Origin: a virus
Direction: 5' to 3' (one strand)
DNA: 31,166 nt
IMG/VR virus record: IMGVR_UViG_3300028394_000226
Coordinates: 1-31,166 of that record
Shown: one piece after another, positions 14,447-24,983 of the stretch
How positions within the stretch are numbered: position 1 is the stretch's first letter
Layout: every line of letters starts with the position of its first letter
The notes under the pieces: model-generated
Told to the model about the DNA's origin: nothing
What the model saw: only the letters and a program-made list of their open reading frames with translations
Databases searched by the model: none
Translations under genes and position numbers: made by a program

Positions 14447-17400
14447 TTATATAGTGGTAAAAGTTATTGATGTTGTTGCTGTTATTCTATAAGTTGTTGT
14501 GCTTCCAACTTGGAATACATTTGAACCCGTTATTTTATAACCTTCTGGCACTTGTATAAAAACAACCCCTGAACTACCTGATGAACCAGGATAACTTGGA
14601 ATACTTCCTCCATTACCCCCATTACCACCTCTACCTAAATTGGGGGAGTTTGCTGGCTCTGCACTAGATGATTCATCACCTCCAATTCCACCAGCAGAAT
14701 AACATTTTGGACAGACTGTTAAAGGTAATGTGGCACCATCACCAGCAATAGCACCACTTGCCGAGCCTCCAAAGCCAGCACCTCCTCCACCTCTTGTAGT
14801 TTGTCCATCTGCACCAGAATATCCATAAGGGGCAACTGAACCACTACCTATTGGGGTTGATGTTAGAGAGCCACCTCCACCACCATCAAATCCATTTTTA
14901 TTTGCTTCTGATGCACCTCCACCTCCAACATTATTTGTTATTAGTAAATTTGTTGCATTATAACTTAAAATTGACCCTATACCTTCACCACCTTGACCAC
15001 CATTAAAAGAACTAACCCCACCAAAACCACCAGAACCAATAGTTATACCATAAGTTTCATTTAAATTTACATTAAGGTTGCCTATAACAATATCACCACC
15101 AGCACCAGCACCACCAGCACCACCAGCACTACCAGCACCTCCTCCACCTCCACCTCCAACAAGGTTGGCAGATATTACAATACTTGAACATAGAGTGCTA
15201 CCAGTTATTGCACCTGATGCATTTATACCATAACAAATTCCATTATTTACAAATATTCTTTCACTACCCCAAGCGGAAGGGTCAGTATTATTACAAGATG
15301 TTAAACTTGGATAATAAATTGCTCCATTACCTGAATTAAATGTAGCATATCTACCAAAAACATAACCATTTGCTGAACACGCTGTTTGACAACTATTATT
15401 GCCAGATAAATCTCTATACCCTTGATAAATTCTACACGCTTGAATTGGGCTACCTGTTGGTGTTGGTGTTGCAGTATTTGAAGGGGTTGTAGTAATTGAA
15501 GCAGTTGGTGTAATTGTTCTGGTTGGTGTAATTGATGATGTTGGTGTTGGTGTTGGTGTTGGATTATTACTTGGTGTTGGTGATGGTGATGCAGGAGATG
15601 GACAATTTGTTACTGTAAATATTTCATTATAGTTATTAGTAACAAACCAAGCATAACAAGCAAACTCATCTGTAAATGTGTTTGCAGGATCCCCATCATT
15701 TGCAAATTGTAACCAAGTAAATCCTGGATTTGGTGTATTATTTAAACAAGCACTTTGTGAATTTGCATCTGTATCCATATAATATACTCTATCATTAACT
15801 GATAACGCCCCTGTGCTTTTTCTAACATATGCAGTAAATGTTGCACCACTTGCTGGACAACCATAAGTACATGTTGCAGGCACATTTGATGATGCTTTAA
15901 ATTGTCTTGCATAACAGAAAACTGGTGTTGGTGTTATAGTTGGGGTTCTTGTATTTGTTGGTGTAATTGATGGAGTAATAGTTGGAGTTATTGTATTTGT
16001 TGGTGTAATAGTTGGTGTTTGTGTTTGAGTTGGTGTTATAGTTTCTGTTTGAGTTGGTGAAGGTGTTATTGTATTAGTTATACTTGGAGTAATTGATGCT
16101 GTAATAGTTGGAGTTTTTGTATTAGTTGGTGTTGGTGTTGGTGTTACTACTGCATTTGTTGATGATGGCGTTGTTGTTGGAGTAATAGTGTTGGTAGGTG
16201 TTATAGTTGATGTTGGTGTAATTGTATTTGTTGGAGTAATAGTGTTGGTAGGGGTTATAGTTGATGTTGGTGTAATTGTATTTGTTGGAGTAATAGTGTT
16301 GGTTGGAGTTTCTGTTGGTGTAATAGTATTAGTAGGGGTTATAGTTGGTGTAATTGTGTTGGTAGGAGTTGTTGTTTGTGTTGGGGTTGGTGTAGGTGTT
16401 GGGTTTATAAAACATCCAACAATTCTACCATCAGAATTTAATCTTGTAAAGTAATTTGCTGATATCCCATTATATGTGGTAAATTGACCACCTACAAGTA
16501 TTCTATTATTATATTCAATTACTAATGATAAAACCGAATTATTAAAACCAGTTCCAATAACAAAACTATTATCTCTACTTCCATCAGAATTTAATCTAAT
16601 TATTCGCCTTGCTGAAACTCCTTGATATGTAGTAAATGGACCACCTACAAGTATTTTACCATCTGATTGAATTGCAATATTGTCGCAACCAAAATCAAAA
16701 CCAGTTCCCATAACAAAACTATTATCTATACTTCCATCAGAATTTAATCTAATTATATCATTTGCTGATATTCCACTATATGATGTAAAACTACCACCTA
16801 CAAGTATTTTACCATCAGATTGAATTGCAATAGCAAAAGTAGCAGAATCAAAACCAGTTCCTATAACAAAACTATTATCTCTACTTCCATCAGAATTTAA
16901 TCTAATTATTCTATTTACTGAAACTCCTTGATATGATGTAAAATCACCCCCTACAAGCATTTTACCATCAGATTGAATTGCAATAGCAAAAGTAGCAGAA
17001 TCAAAACCAGTTCCCATAACAAAACTATTATCTCTACTTCCATCAGAATTTAATCTAATTATTCCCCTTGCTGACACTCCTTGATATGTTATAAATTCAC
17101 CAACTACAATTATTTTACCATCTGATTGAATTGCAATCTTTAAAATAGTAATAAAACTATTAAAACCACTTCCACTATTAAAAGTATTATCTATACTTCC
17201 ATCAGAATTTAATCTAATTATTCTATTTGCTGATACTCCTTGATATGATGTAAAATCACCACCTACAAGTATTTTACCATCAGATTGAATTTTAATATTA
17301 AGAACAAAACTATCAAAACCACTTCCTATAACAAAACTATTATCTCTAGTTATATCAGAGTTTAATCTAATAATATTATTTGCTGATACTCCACTATACG

Positions 17401-20400
17401 ATGTAAAATCACCACCTACAAGTATTTTACCATCTGATTGAATTGCAATATCAAGGGGAAGACCATTAAAGTTATAACAAGATGTGTTAATTACTTCTGC
17501 TGATGGTGTAATAGTTGGTGTAATACTTGTTGTTGGAGTTGTAGTATTAGTAGGGGTAATAGTTTGAGTTGGTGTAATAGTATTAGTAGGGGTAATAGTT
17601 TGAGTTGGTGTAATAGTATTAGTAGGGGTAATAGTTTGAGTTGGTGTAATAGTATTAGTAGGAGTTATAGTTGATGTTGGAGTAATTGTATTTGTAGGAG
17701 TTATAGTTGATGTTGGAGTAATTGTATTTGTAGGTGTTTCTGTTGGTGTTGGAGTTTCTGTTTGAGTTGGTGTAATAGTGCTGGTTGGGGTTATAGTTGG
17801 TGTAATGGTATTAGTAGGAGTTATAGTTGATGTTGGTGTAATTGTATTAGTAGGGGTTATAGTTGGTGTTGGTGTTTCTGTTTGAGTTGGTGTAATAGTT
17901 CTGGTTGGGGTTATAGTTGGTGTAATTGTATTTGTAGGAGTTTCTGTTGGTGTTGGAGTTTCTGTTTGAGTTGGTGTAATTGTATTTGTAGGGGTTGGAG
18001 TTTCTGTTTGAGTTGGAGTAATTGTATTTGTAGGGGTTATAGTAGGTGTAATAGTTTGAGTTGGTGTAATAGTGCTTGTTGGTGTTTGTGTTGGTGTTAT
18101 AGTTGATGTTGGTGTTGGGCTTGGCACTACATTCACAAATTCAGTTGTAACCCTTGATACAAATATATTATTATATTCTTCAACTGATAAATTTAAATTA
18201 CTATATGAAGAAGTCTGTAATAAATTTGAAAAACTTTCACCACTTAAAGTTACAACTTTTGTTGCACTTGTTGTCCCCCCTACCATAGTAATAGTTTCAT
18301 TAACTATAATAGGTGTTGTTATTGTGTCAAATGTATGAGTAAAATTTAAATCATAAGTAAGTGGCTTTGCTTCATTTGCTAATAATGTATATGTAATAAC
18401 AACTGAACCAGGTTCTACCACTCCATCTAAATCTAATTCTAATGTTGGCTCTGTTTGTTGAACCACATCAAATTGTGTTCTACCTGTGCAAGCGCAATTT
18501 TCATATACCCCTACCCCTACTCCAAGTTCGCCTGGAAAGGGGTTTAATGGATCGTTGGCGTTGGCTGAACCAATATATATTTTCTCATATACATGATTGG
18601 CATTATAAGCCACTTCTGATACACTATAACACCCTAATAATGTCAGGGGATAAACTGACCCCCTATATACCTTTACATACTTATTTATATAAGCAAATAA
18701 GCCATAGTTAATATCTGAATTTGTATATATAATATCCCCACTTGAACAGCCAGATAACTTATAATACAATACTGGGTGGGGGGTATAGTCTCTTGTTAAT
18801 TTTATTAACTCCACATCACATAAACCAATTTCAACTAAATTATATGACAACTTATTTATCCTATAATAATTGTTTTCTATTAAAATCTTTTCGTTGTATT
18901 TTAGATTGGCTATTTCATAGGGGTCTAAAAATATCTTTAAATTTATTATTTTATTCTCATCACTAATTAAATCATCTATATAATCTTTATAATATATAGA
19001 ATACATATCAGCCGCCCAAGGGAATATAGTTTCTAAATTATCAAAAGCATCACTTCTAAAATTTGTATAATGGCTAAACTCATTATAATTAAAAGGATAA
19101 GTTGTAAATCTATTTAATAATTGTATTTTATCAAAACTTTTATTTTCAATATAATATTTTAATAAATTTGATGGTCCGTTTGAATAGTTATCAGATGGAT
19201 ACATAACCCCCCTAAATATTATTCTGGCTAATGACTTAAAAGGTTCAAATAAATTCTGGGGTTGTCCATTAAAGTCTTTAACTTTAACCGCTGATATATT
19301 TGGTATTGTTATCCTTGGGGGATCATTCTTTGTGCCATCGATTGTAATATCAATACTTTGTGCAAATACCCCCTCAATTTTTGTAATATTATCCTTATAT
19401 TCTTGGCTTAATTGAATATTCCTTGACCCAAAAACTCTATTTAAGTTAATATTAAATTGCTGATTAGACCAGTCCTTATCTAATCTACTATTAAAAAATA
19501 ATGTTCCGTTAATATAATTTGTAGTTGGTTCAACTTTAATAGGACTATTATAATCCACCCTTGATGTCCAATCTAAAATATCCCCCTTGCCTATATAATC
19601 CACAATAGGTTCAACTATTAAAGTCTTTGGTTTATCTGGTGATGGTATTACAACAAGGTTAAATAACTTATTTACAGATGATATAAAATCTATTTGCTTA
19701 TACTCATCTTCGGGGAATTGTGCTGCGTAGTTAAAATCCCCAACATAACTTGAAGGTGCATCAATTATTGTAAATGTAATATCTCTAAAAGCATTTATAC
19801 CATAACTACCTAACTCAATAGTAATAAATGTTCCCACATTACCATTTATATCAACCGTAACAGTTCCAGCAAATTGAACAGCCTCGTAATTGCCAGGATA
19901 TTCATCACACATCTGTTGTGTTAGCATATTATAGACAATAGGATTGTTTCCTGTGTTTGTAACTAAATTGATTGTAAAATCTTGTGAGGGGCAAGTTTCA
20001 TATACCACATCGGCAGTTAAAATAACATTAAATGTATATCTACCATTTAATATGGAAGGTATTAAAAAACTATCTGTATTTGCTAATAAATTAAAATTAT
20101 TACAAGTTATGCCAGATGATGGATTGGTAGTTTGTATATAAACACCTATATTTGAATTTGTATATGTATAACATACTTTTTGATCCCCACCTGAAAGAAC
20201 ACTATCCTCAAATTTTAAGGGTAAATAATATTTTTTAAAATATGCTGTATCAAAAAACTTACTTTCAATTGTATAACCAGCCTGATTACATATTTGATTA
20301 TATAACTCCCTAACTTGTAAAGATGGCTTTAAATAACTTGATTGAACTGGTGTCCCCGAAAAACTAAAATAATTTGGTATATCATTCCTTTCTGCAAATT

Positions 20401-21280
20401 GTAATCTTGGGGTTGTTACATCAGTTAATATACCAGAGGTAGATAAATATAATCCTATACCCCAAGTATTATCTGAACCAGTTCCTAATTCTGATGTAAT
20501 GTTAAATGTTAATTGTAAAGTGTCTATATTAAAACTTATAACTGTGCCAATTATAAATCTATTAGGATTACTATTTGATATTAGTATAACTTGATCTCCA
20601 GCAATCCAAGGGGTTGGTGAAGTTGAACTTAATAAAACACTTTCAGTCCCCCCTACCCCAAATGTAATTTGCCCAAATGCTTGACCATTATAAAATTCTT
20701 GTATATTTGATGCTGAAGTTGTATATTGATAACCTATATTATATAAACCAAAAAATGTTCTGCCATCTTCATAAGGATATGATGGTCTTTGATCTGTCAC
20801 ATGGAGCAAATATAAGTTGGGGTCATATTGTGATTTTTCTATAACTACTGAATTCATAGGGTGCGTTAAACCAGATAAGTTTAAATCATATAAAAACTTA
20901 TCCTTAATATTTGCAACCAAGTCCCCTACCTCATTATAAAATGTAATTGAATAGACTTTTTCTAATTTAGTTATATTAACTGAATTTAATCTAATATAGC
21001 CAGTTGCTATCTCATAACCATTAAGTAATATCTCTGCCTCAAATTTAAGTTTGGGGTTAAAATCTGTAAATGTGGAGGAGAACTCATAAAAGTAATTAAA
21101 AACATCATTATTATTTTTGGACCCCGGCAAATTAAATTGCTTTGAATATGCAGAGTTCTTTTTTGTAATGTCTTGTATTTCAGCAAATGAAGTATTTATT
21201 TGCATAGTTTCGTTGGGGAACATATCAACATACCTTTGATTGCCCTCAACATAACATCTTATTTGTAATCCTTCTGTCAT
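14447..21280 (-). CDS. Giant modular tail hub/receptor-binding protein (2277 residues)
   Basis: Residues 1 to about 860 look like a baseplate or tail-hub protein ([54 protein letters not shown]). An Ig-like beta domain at about 960-1050 follows. A Thr-Pro linker occupies about 1051-1260. Seven delta-60 (DUF5122) repeats lie at about 1271-1623, each with [18 protein letters not shown] and IIRLNSDGS, predicting a seven-bladed beta-propeller. A second Thr-Pro linker (1626-1786), a Cys-rich module (1789-1893), a third Thr-Pro linker, and a second Cys module (1949-2031) come next. A Gly-rich domain at about 2040-2237 resembles the polyglycine sandwich of Gp38-type adhesins. The last segment ends the protein. 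The N-terminus would anchor in the tail tip; the rest is a long, flexible, multi-ligand adhesin. It follows the 619-residue tail gene by 10 bases. Confidence 0.82.
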   Translation of the reverse strand: MTEGLQIRCYVEGNQRYVDMFPNETMQINTSFAEIQDITKKNSAYSKQFNLPGSKNNNDVFNYFYEFSSTFTDFNPKLKFEAEILLNGYEIATGYIRLNSVNITKLEKVYSITFYNEVGDLVANIKDKFLYDLNLSGLTHPMNSVVIEKSQYDPNLYLLHVTDQRPSYPYEDGRTFFGLYNIGYQYTTSASNIQEFYNGQAFGQITFGVGGTESVLLSSTSPTPWIAGDQVILISNSNPNRFIIGTVISFNIDTLQLTFNITSELGTGSDNTWGIGLYLSTSGILTDVTTPRLQFAERNDIPNYFSFSGTPVQSSYLKPSLQVRELYNQICNQAGYTIESKFFDTAYFKKYYLPLKFEDSVLSGGDQKVCYTYTNSNIGVYIQTTNPSSGITCNNFNLLANTDSFLIPSILNGRYTFNVILTADVVYETCPSQDFTINLVTNTGNNPIVYNMLTQQMCDEYPGNYEAVQFAGTVTVDINGNVGTFITIELGSYGINAFRDITFTIIDAPSSYVGDFNYAAQFPEDEYKQIDFISSVNKLFNLVVIPSPDKPKTLIVEPIVDYIGKGDILDWTSRVDYNSPIKVEPTTNYINGTLFFNSRLDKDWSNQQFNINLNRVFGSRNIQLSQEYKDNITKIEGVFAQSIDITIDGTKNDPPRITIPNISAVKVKDFNGQPQNLFEPFKSLARIIFRGVMYPSDNYSNGPSNLLKYYIENKSFDKIQLLNRFTTYPFNYNEFSHYTNFRSDAFDNLETIFPWAADMYSIYYKDYIDDLISDENKIINLKIFLDPYEIANLKYNEKILIENNYYRINKLSYNLVEIGLCDVELIKLTRDYTPHPVLYYKLSGCSSGDIIYTNSDINYGLFAYINKYVKVYRGSVYPLTLLGCYSVSEVAYNANHVYEKIYIGSANANDPLNPFPGELGVGVGVYENCACTGRTQFDVVQQTEPTLELDLDGVVEPGSVVITYTLLANEAKPLTYDLNFTHTFDTITTPIIVNETITMVGGTTSATKVVTLSGESFSNLLQTSSYSNLNLSVEEYNNIFVSRVTTEFVNVVPSPTPTSTITPTQTPTSTITPTQTITPTITPTNTITPTQTETPTPTNTITPTQTETPTPTETPTNTITPTITPTRTITPTQTETPTPTITPTNTITPTSTITPTNTITPTITPTSTITPTQTETPTPTETPTNTITPTSTITPTNTITPTSTITPTNTITPTQTITPTNTITPTQTITPTNTITPTQTITPTNTTTPTTSITPTITPSAEVINTSCYNFNGLPLDIAIQSDGKILVGGDFTSYSGVSANNIIRLNSDITRDNSFVIGSGFDSFVLNIKIQSDGKILVGGDFTSYQGVSANRIIRLNSDGSIDNTFNSGSGFNSFITILKIAIQSDGKIIVVGEFITYQGVSARGIIRLNSDGSRDNSFVMGTGFDSATFAIAIQSDGKMLVGGDFTSYQGVSVNRIIRLNSDGSRDNSFVIGTGFDSATFAIAIQSDGKILVGGSFTSYSGISANDIIRLNSDGSIDNSFVMGTGFDFGCDNIAIQSDGKILVGGPFTTYQGVSARRIIRLNSDGSRDNSFVIGTGFNNSVLSLVIEYNNRILVGGQFTTYNGISANYFTRLNSDGRIVGCFINPTPTPTPTQTTTPTNTITPTITPTNTITPTETPTNTITPTNTITPTSTITPTNTITPTNTITPTSTITPTNTITPTTTPSSTNAVVTPTPTPTNTKTPTITASITPSITNTITPSPTQTETITPTQTQTPTITPTNTITPTITPSITPTNTRTPTITPTPVFCYARQFKASSNVPATCTYGCPASGATFTAYVRKSTGALSVNDRVYYMDTDANSQSACLNNTPNPGFTWLQFANDGDPANTFTDEFACYAWFVTNNYNEIFTVTNCPSPASPSPTPSNNPTPTPTPTSSITPTRTITPTASITTTPSNTATPTPTGSPIQACRIYQGYRDLSGNNSCQTACSANGYVFGRYATFNSGNGAIYYPSLTSCNNTDPSAWGSERIFVNNGICYGINASGAITGSTLCSSIVISANLVGGGGGGGAGSAGGAGGAGAGGDIVIGNLNVNLNETYGITIGSGGFGGVSSFNGGQGGEGIGSILSYNATNLLITNNVGGGGASEANKNGFDGGGGGSLTSTPIGSGSVAPYGYSGADGQTTRGGGGAGFGGSASGAIAGDGATLPLTVCPKCYSAGGIGGDESSSAEPANSPNLGRGGNGGNGGSIPSYPGSSGSSGVVFIQVPEGYKITGSNVFQVGSTTTYRITATTSITFTTI
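15940..16400. repeat. Thr-Pro repeat array after the propeller
   Basis: Plus-strand units such as GTTGGTGTAATAGT and GTTATAGTTGATGTTGG, coding on the minus strand for [13 protein letters not shown] units (residues about 1626-1780). The units closely match those at 17500-18125 and at 3840-4330. Confidence 0.85.
16411..17470 (-). repeat. Seven delta-60 repeats (predicted seven-bladed beta-propeller)
   Basis: Seven consecutive units of about 50 residues (about 150 bp each) in the giant tail protein. Each has [11 protein letters not shown] followed by [18 protein letters not shown] and [10 protein letters not shown]. The seventh unit is degenerate ([13 protein letters not shown]) and ends GRIVGCF. 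Neighbouring units are also highly similar at DNA level, which points to recent expansion or gene conversion. Confidence 0.88.
17500..18125. repeat. Thr-Pro repeat array before the propeller
   Basis: Tandem plus-strand units including GGGGTAATAGTTTGAGTTGG repeated about three times near 17555-17650, coding for [12 protein letters not shown] units on the minus strand (residues about 1051-1260). It separates the tail-hub part from the propeller. Confidence 0.85.
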
Positions 21281-21290
21281 TTTATATTAT

Positions 21291-23150
21291 TTAACCTTGT
21301 GTTCTATACCTTTTACCCCCAGCATACTCAAATGTAAATTGGTATTGATATAATTTTTGATAATTTTTATTATACTGAACAAAACTTTTATCCTTCATCA
21401 TCACGGGGATAAGGTATTGGAACAATTCATCATTCTCAATTTGGGTATTTTTAATTAAATAAACATCTTGGGACATAAATAATTCTTCATATATAACCAT
21501 ATCATTCTGTGTTATATACCAAGAAGTTGCCTTTACCTCATAATTTGCTTCACTATCATAAACCCTTTTGCCCCTATTATATGATGCACTTGTATATGTT
21601 GTCTTATTTAAATCCATTCCCTGAAAATAAGTTTCCTTATTTACGTTAATTGTTTTTTCACTTTTCTTATCTAATGTGATTGTGTCCCACATACCCCTAG
21701 CATTCATAAATAAAAAGTGTTGGGGTTCATTCCTGCAATCAGCACCCTCAAAAACGAATTCTAATATCTCTGTTGTTGCACTAGATGGATTTAATCTGTT
21801 ATCTATATCTGCACTATAACTTGTCCCAAAAAATGCAACACGGCTAACGTCTGGGGGTATTACGTTCAATCCACTATTTGTATAATTATATGGTGTATAA
21901 AATGTCAGCATTCTAAAAGTGCTATCAACCCCCTCCTTTACACTTGGTAATGATGATGAGTTTCTATTTCTGGCTTCTGCCTTAAATTGATAAGTGCTAC
22001 CACTTGCCCCCCATATACCTATTGAATAGATGTCATTTGTAAATAAATCATTCTTTCCATTTAAAAATGATAATATAATAGGACATTCTCTGTGGTGTTT
22101 TCTTGTTCTGCATTCACCAAGAACCGTTTGTGGGGGGCCACTAAAGGTATAATTGGTATTTGTTGTTATAACACCACCACTTGTAACATCATAACATATT
22201 CCATTTCTTGTCCATTTTAATTCATGTTCAAAATCTGATGTGGTATTTGTTTGGCAATCTGATAAATATTTATAATATTGTTTTCCAATTTCTCCATTAA
22301 AAGAAGTATATTTGCCAAAAACCCCCCTTGTATTACCTTCTAATGCTATTTGACCACAATTTAAACCTTCATTTTGAAAATCAGTTCTAACTATATAAAC
22401 TCTACAAACTCCATCTGTTGCACCAGTTGGCACAGGATTTAGTGTTGCAAATGGATATTTATCTGGCCCGGCTGAATTTAAAAACTCACCTGGTGATTGT
22501 TCGTTAATTGTTCCAGCCGAATAAACGTGTCTAAATAAATCATAATAATAATGATTATAACCTAACTCTGAATAAAATTGTGATGACCCAGAATAAGTTG
22601 TGCTTAATTTAGCATTTGTTAAATTTGGTTGGGGGATTAAAGTATTATCCACCCCAGGAAAAATAAGTATAGGGTCAGGTTGTGTTGCACCTGTAATAAT
22701 ATCTACAACAGTAGTATTACCACTTGTATATGTGCATCCAACTTGAACTCCATATTCTTCAATATGCCATAAATCATTTAAAGTATAATACTGATTATAG
22801 GCATTATAATTATGTGTAATATAAGAATTTACATTAGTAACAATAGTATTTGCAAATGATGCAGTTTGTCCAGTTGGGTATAATTGAAAAGGTGCGGCTA
22901 ATATAGCACGTGGATTGGGGTCTAAAAAGTTTCTAACAACTTCTGTTATATTAAATGTGGCAACCCCAAATGAATTTGGTCTGGCTAATAACCTTGCTTT
23001 TTTAACATTTAGATTGTTGGGGGAAAAATATATGTCTAATATATATTTAAAATTTGTCCCTAATGTTGCACCACTTAATGTCCATATGTGATCATTATTT
23101 GTGGGTGAAATAGCCAACGGCTTTTGTAAAACTGCTATTGTATTTGGCAT
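21291..23150 (-). CDS. Tail tip protein with an inserted Cys-containing module
   Basis: A 619-residue protein. The N-terminal 130 residues are beta-rich (FKYILDIYFSPNNLNVKKARLL, then FGVATFNITEVVRNFLD). Residues 249-332 hold a Cys-containing module starting at CRVYIVRTD, with FGKYTSFNG and NGICYDVTSGGVIT. It resembles the second Cys module of the giant tail protein ([28 protein letters not shown]). The C-terminal half (FLFMNARGMWDTITLDKKSEKTINVNKE) is like distal-tail or baseplate proteins of Bacteroidota phages, and ends FEYAGGKRYRTQG. It lies between the gp10-like gene (one base away) and the giant hub gene. A tail-tip or distal-tail role is inferred from order and beta-rich make-up. Confidence 0.68.
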   Translation of the reverse strand: MPNTIAVLQKPLAISPTNNDHIWTLSGATLGTNFKYILDIYFSPNNLNVKKARLLARPNSFGVATFNITEVVRNFLDPNPRAILAAPFQLYPTGQTASFANTIVTNVNSYITHNYNAYNQYYTLNDLWHIEEYGVQVGCTYTSGNTTVVDIITGATQPDPILIFPGVDNTLIPQPNLTNAKLSTTYSGSSQFYSELGYNHYYYDLFRHVYSAGTINEQSPGEFLNSAGPDKYPFATLNPVPTGATDGVCRVYIVRTDFQNEGLNCGQIALEGNTRGVFGKYTSFNGEIGKQYYKYLSDCQTNTTSDFEHELKWTRNGICYDVTSGGVITTNTNYTFSGPPQTVLGECRTRKHHRECPIILSFLNGKNDLFTNDIYSIGIWGASGSTYQFKAEARNRNSSSLPSVKEGVDSTFRMLTFYTPYNYTNSGLNVIPPDVSRVAFFGTSYSADIDNRLNPSSATTEILEFVFEGADCRNEPQHFLFMNARGMWDTITLDKKSEKTINVNKETYFQGMDLNKTTYTSASYNRGKRVYDSEANYEVKATSWYITQNDMVIYEELFMSQDVYLIKNTQIENDELFQYLIPVMMKDKSFVQYNKNYQKLYQYQFTFEYAGGKRYRTQG

Positions 23151-23151
23151 A

Positions 23152-23661
23152 TTACTGATTATTATTTACTGTAAAAGTATTAAAGAACTCATCAATCCCT
23201 ATCCCCCACTTTTCAGTAAGTTCAGTTTCAAATTCTTCAATTAGTTTATCTGTGGCTATGGTGTCAAAAAACTGGCTACCATTATAACCAAATTTCTGTA
23301 TATTCTTTGCTATACCCCAAGCCATATTTTCATCTAATCCCCTTATTTTAGCCCAACGTTTGATGGGGGCTATTGGTGGCATCTTATCACTTGACTTTCT
23401 GCCCCTATTTACCCAATACCAATAATAAGCCATCTCTATATTTAACACTTGTGTTTCGCGGTCAAAATTGCTTTTGATTGAATTATATAAATTGCCAGAT
23501 GCTACTTTATCTGCCATACCAAAACTACCCCTTTTTCTATTATACCCAATACCAAAAGAATACTTTTGTTTAAGTGATTGTTTAATAAGTTCAACAAACC
23601 TATTGCCAATAACCACCATCGCTTCATTATTCTTATCCAGTATAAAATTAAAATCACTCAT
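23152..23661 (-). CDS. HK97 gp10-like tail completion/connector protein
   Basis: A 169-residue protein. The pattern MPPIAPIKRWAKIRGL, then AWGIAKNIQKFGYNGSQFFD, is the conserved C-terminal signature of HK97 gp10-like morphogenesis proteins, which join the neck to the tail. Before it lie ASGNLYNSIKS and YWYWVNRGRKSSDK, also usual for the family (a residue pair after NRGR). Length is normal (about 150-170). It sits between the tail terminator-like gene, two bases away, and the 619-residue tail gene. Confidence 0.75.
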   Translation of the reverse strand: MSDFNFILDKNNEAMVVIGNRFVELIKQSLKQKYSFGIGYNRKRGSFGMADKVASGNLYNSIKSNFDRETQVLNIEMAYYWYWVNRGRKSSDKMPPIAPIKRWAKIRGLDENMAWGIAKNIQKFGYNGSQFFDTIATDKLIEEFETELTEKWGIGIDEFFNTFTVNNNQ

Positions 23662-23663
23662 TA

Positions 23664-24197
23664 TTATTTGTTTTCAATACAAGGGCCAAATGATTCAAAA
23701 GGTGCATCACATAAATTAAGGGCATCAGGTATAACTAATTTGATTTCAAGGTTCCACCCCGATAAATAATCATCAAATCTTTCTGAAAAGGGGGTAAATG
23801 AAACAGGAAAATTAACGTCCCAATTTTCATAACACTCTTCCAAATTATATCTTAATGCCGCCGCAATATCTTTACATATTTCTAATGTATCACTCCAAAT
23901 ATCAGTTTCAATATCAAAATTCTTAACATTTAATATATCCATAACCAATATGTTAAAAGTATATATTGTTTGTCTTCCATCATTTGTTGCTGTGGCTGGA
24001 ACAACATACATTAAGGGGTAATGTGTTGCCAAATTGTCAGTTGTATTATTTTGCTTTAATCTTTCTTCTGTATAATAACCAAGTTGGTTCAAATCCCCAA
24101 TCGAATAAGAATTAAGTTGTTTGTGCTTATTTGCTATATTTTTTAGCAAATCAGTTATCTTTTTAAAGTTATAAGTTCCTAATGCTGTATTACCCAT
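23664..24197 (-). CDS. Tail terminator-like (minor tail) protein
   Basis: A 177-residue protein. N-terminal helices (ITDLLKNIANKHKQLNSYSIGD) are followed by a beta segment with YPLMYVVPATATNDGRQTIYTFNILVMDI, then a helix ETDIWSDTLEICKDIAAALRYNL, then WDVNFPVSFTPFSERFDDYLSGWNLEIKLVIPDALNLC. This strand-helix-strand layout, ending in the W-x-L-x-I strand, is usual for tail terminator and tail-completion proteins next to gp10-like genes in Bacteroidota phages. The start overlaps the end of the chaperone gene by 8 bases, suggesting coupled translation. Family assignment is by pattern and position. Confidence 0.65.
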   Translation of the reverse strand: MGNTALGTYNFKKITDLLKNIANKHKQLNSYSIGDLNQLGYYTEERLKQNNTTDNLATHYPLMYVVPATATNDGRQTIYTFNILVMDILNVKNFDIETDIWSDTLEICKDIAAALRYNLEECYENWDVNFPVSFTPFSERFDDYLSGWNLEIKLVIPDALNLCDAPFESFGPCIENK

Positions 24198-24980
24198 TTC
24201 TATTATATTTAGCCATCATTTTATTATGTTCCTTTTTTCTTATTTCATTTATATCAGCCATATATGCCAAATGATTCATCACAAATAAAAAATCATATTC
24301 TATTATTTTGGGGATTTTGGTAATATCTTCCCCAGAAATAATTTCAAGCGCATTAAACCAACCCCAGTGATTGTTAAAAGACTCGTTATCATCGCTGTTA
24401 TCTTCGGCATCTTGATCCACATTACTTTCCACAAATAGTTTGGTGAATTTTTGCGTAATTCCTGTTTTAAAAGAGTTAAAAAAAAAACAGCACCAAAATA
24501 ATACTCAATCGAAATTCTGTTAAAAATCTTTGCCCTTTCCATTACACTATCAGATAAATATTTACCTCCATCTTTTTTTGGCAGATATAATAGGGCAAGA
24601 TGTATATTTAATTCATTCTTTCTTTCAGAGGGTTTCTTTGAAAGAAAATTGTCTAAATCCATCCAGTGCCCAAATGATATTTTGTTTAAATCACAAAACT
24701 CATACTCAATATTTTCAAACGTAAATGATTTGTGAAACTTTTTTGATAACCCCATAATAAAATTTAAAACTTCATTACCAACTTTGAGTATATCTTGGTA
24801 GGGGCATTCTTTGATTGACGCCTCACTCTCATTTGTTAAAACACTTAAAAGTTTAACACAAATATTTAAGTTATCTTCCTCTTTATCAAAAGAATCAATC
24901 CTATTAAATCTCATCCATTCTTTTAATGTGGGGGCTTTTATGTTATAAACATTATCCCCAATTTTTAATTCTGCCTTCAT
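24190..24980 (-). CDS. Tail assembly chaperone, long form made by -1 frameshift
   Basis: Two overlapping minus-strand frames appear to form one gene. Frame A starts at 24980 (MKAELKIGDNVYNIKAPTLKEWMRF) and is open to 24303 (225 residues). Frame B ends at 24190 and carries HWGWFNALEIISGEDITKIP, then IIEYDFLFVMNHLAYMAD. That matches the W-x-W/LA-x-GD-x-TK/LAY pattern of chaperone C-termini in Bacteroidota phages. Ten T residues (24487-24478) lie at codons 165-168, and a UUUUUUA heptamer (24483-24477) is in phase for a -1 slip. Slipping there gives a 263-residue product, 168 residues from frame A plus 95 from frame B, analogous to lambda gpG/gpGT. A one-base sequencing error in the T run or transcriptional slippage would give the same result. 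Confidence 0.65.
24303..24980 (-). CDS. Tail assembly chaperone, short form (no frameshift)
   Basis: The 225-residue product if no frameshift takes place. Residues 1-167 are shared with the long form. Residues 168-225 (from LTLLKQELRKNSPNYL to ILPKSPK) come from the overlap, where both frames are open for about 58 codons. This is longer than expected by chance in AT-rich DNA, though the overlap may be accidental. If the frameshift is real, the short form would be the abundant gpG-like partner and the long form the tape-measure-binding gpGT-like partner. Confidence 0.45.
   Translation of the reverse strand: MKAELKIGDNVYNIKAPTLKEWMRFNRIDSFDKEEDNLNICVKLLSVLTNESEASIKECPYQDILKVGNEVLNFIMGLSKKFHKSFTFENIEYEFCDLNKISFGHWMDLDNFLSKKPSERKNELNIHLALLYLPKKDGGKYLSDSVMERAKIFNRISIEYYFGAVFFLTLLKQELRKNSPNYLWKVMWIKMPKITAMITSLLTITGVGLMRLKLFLGKILPKSPK
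24477..24483 (-). promoter_or_regulatory. Putative -1 ribosomal frameshift site (UUUUUUA)
   Basis: In frame A the codons read TTT TTA with a T before them, giving the classical slippery heptamer T TTT TTA, the same as in HIV-1, inside a run of ten T. After a one-base backward slip, reading continues as AAC TCT into the frame that ends at 24190. I did not find a clear stem-loop just downstream by eye. Confidence 0.5.
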
Positions 24981-24983
24981 ATT

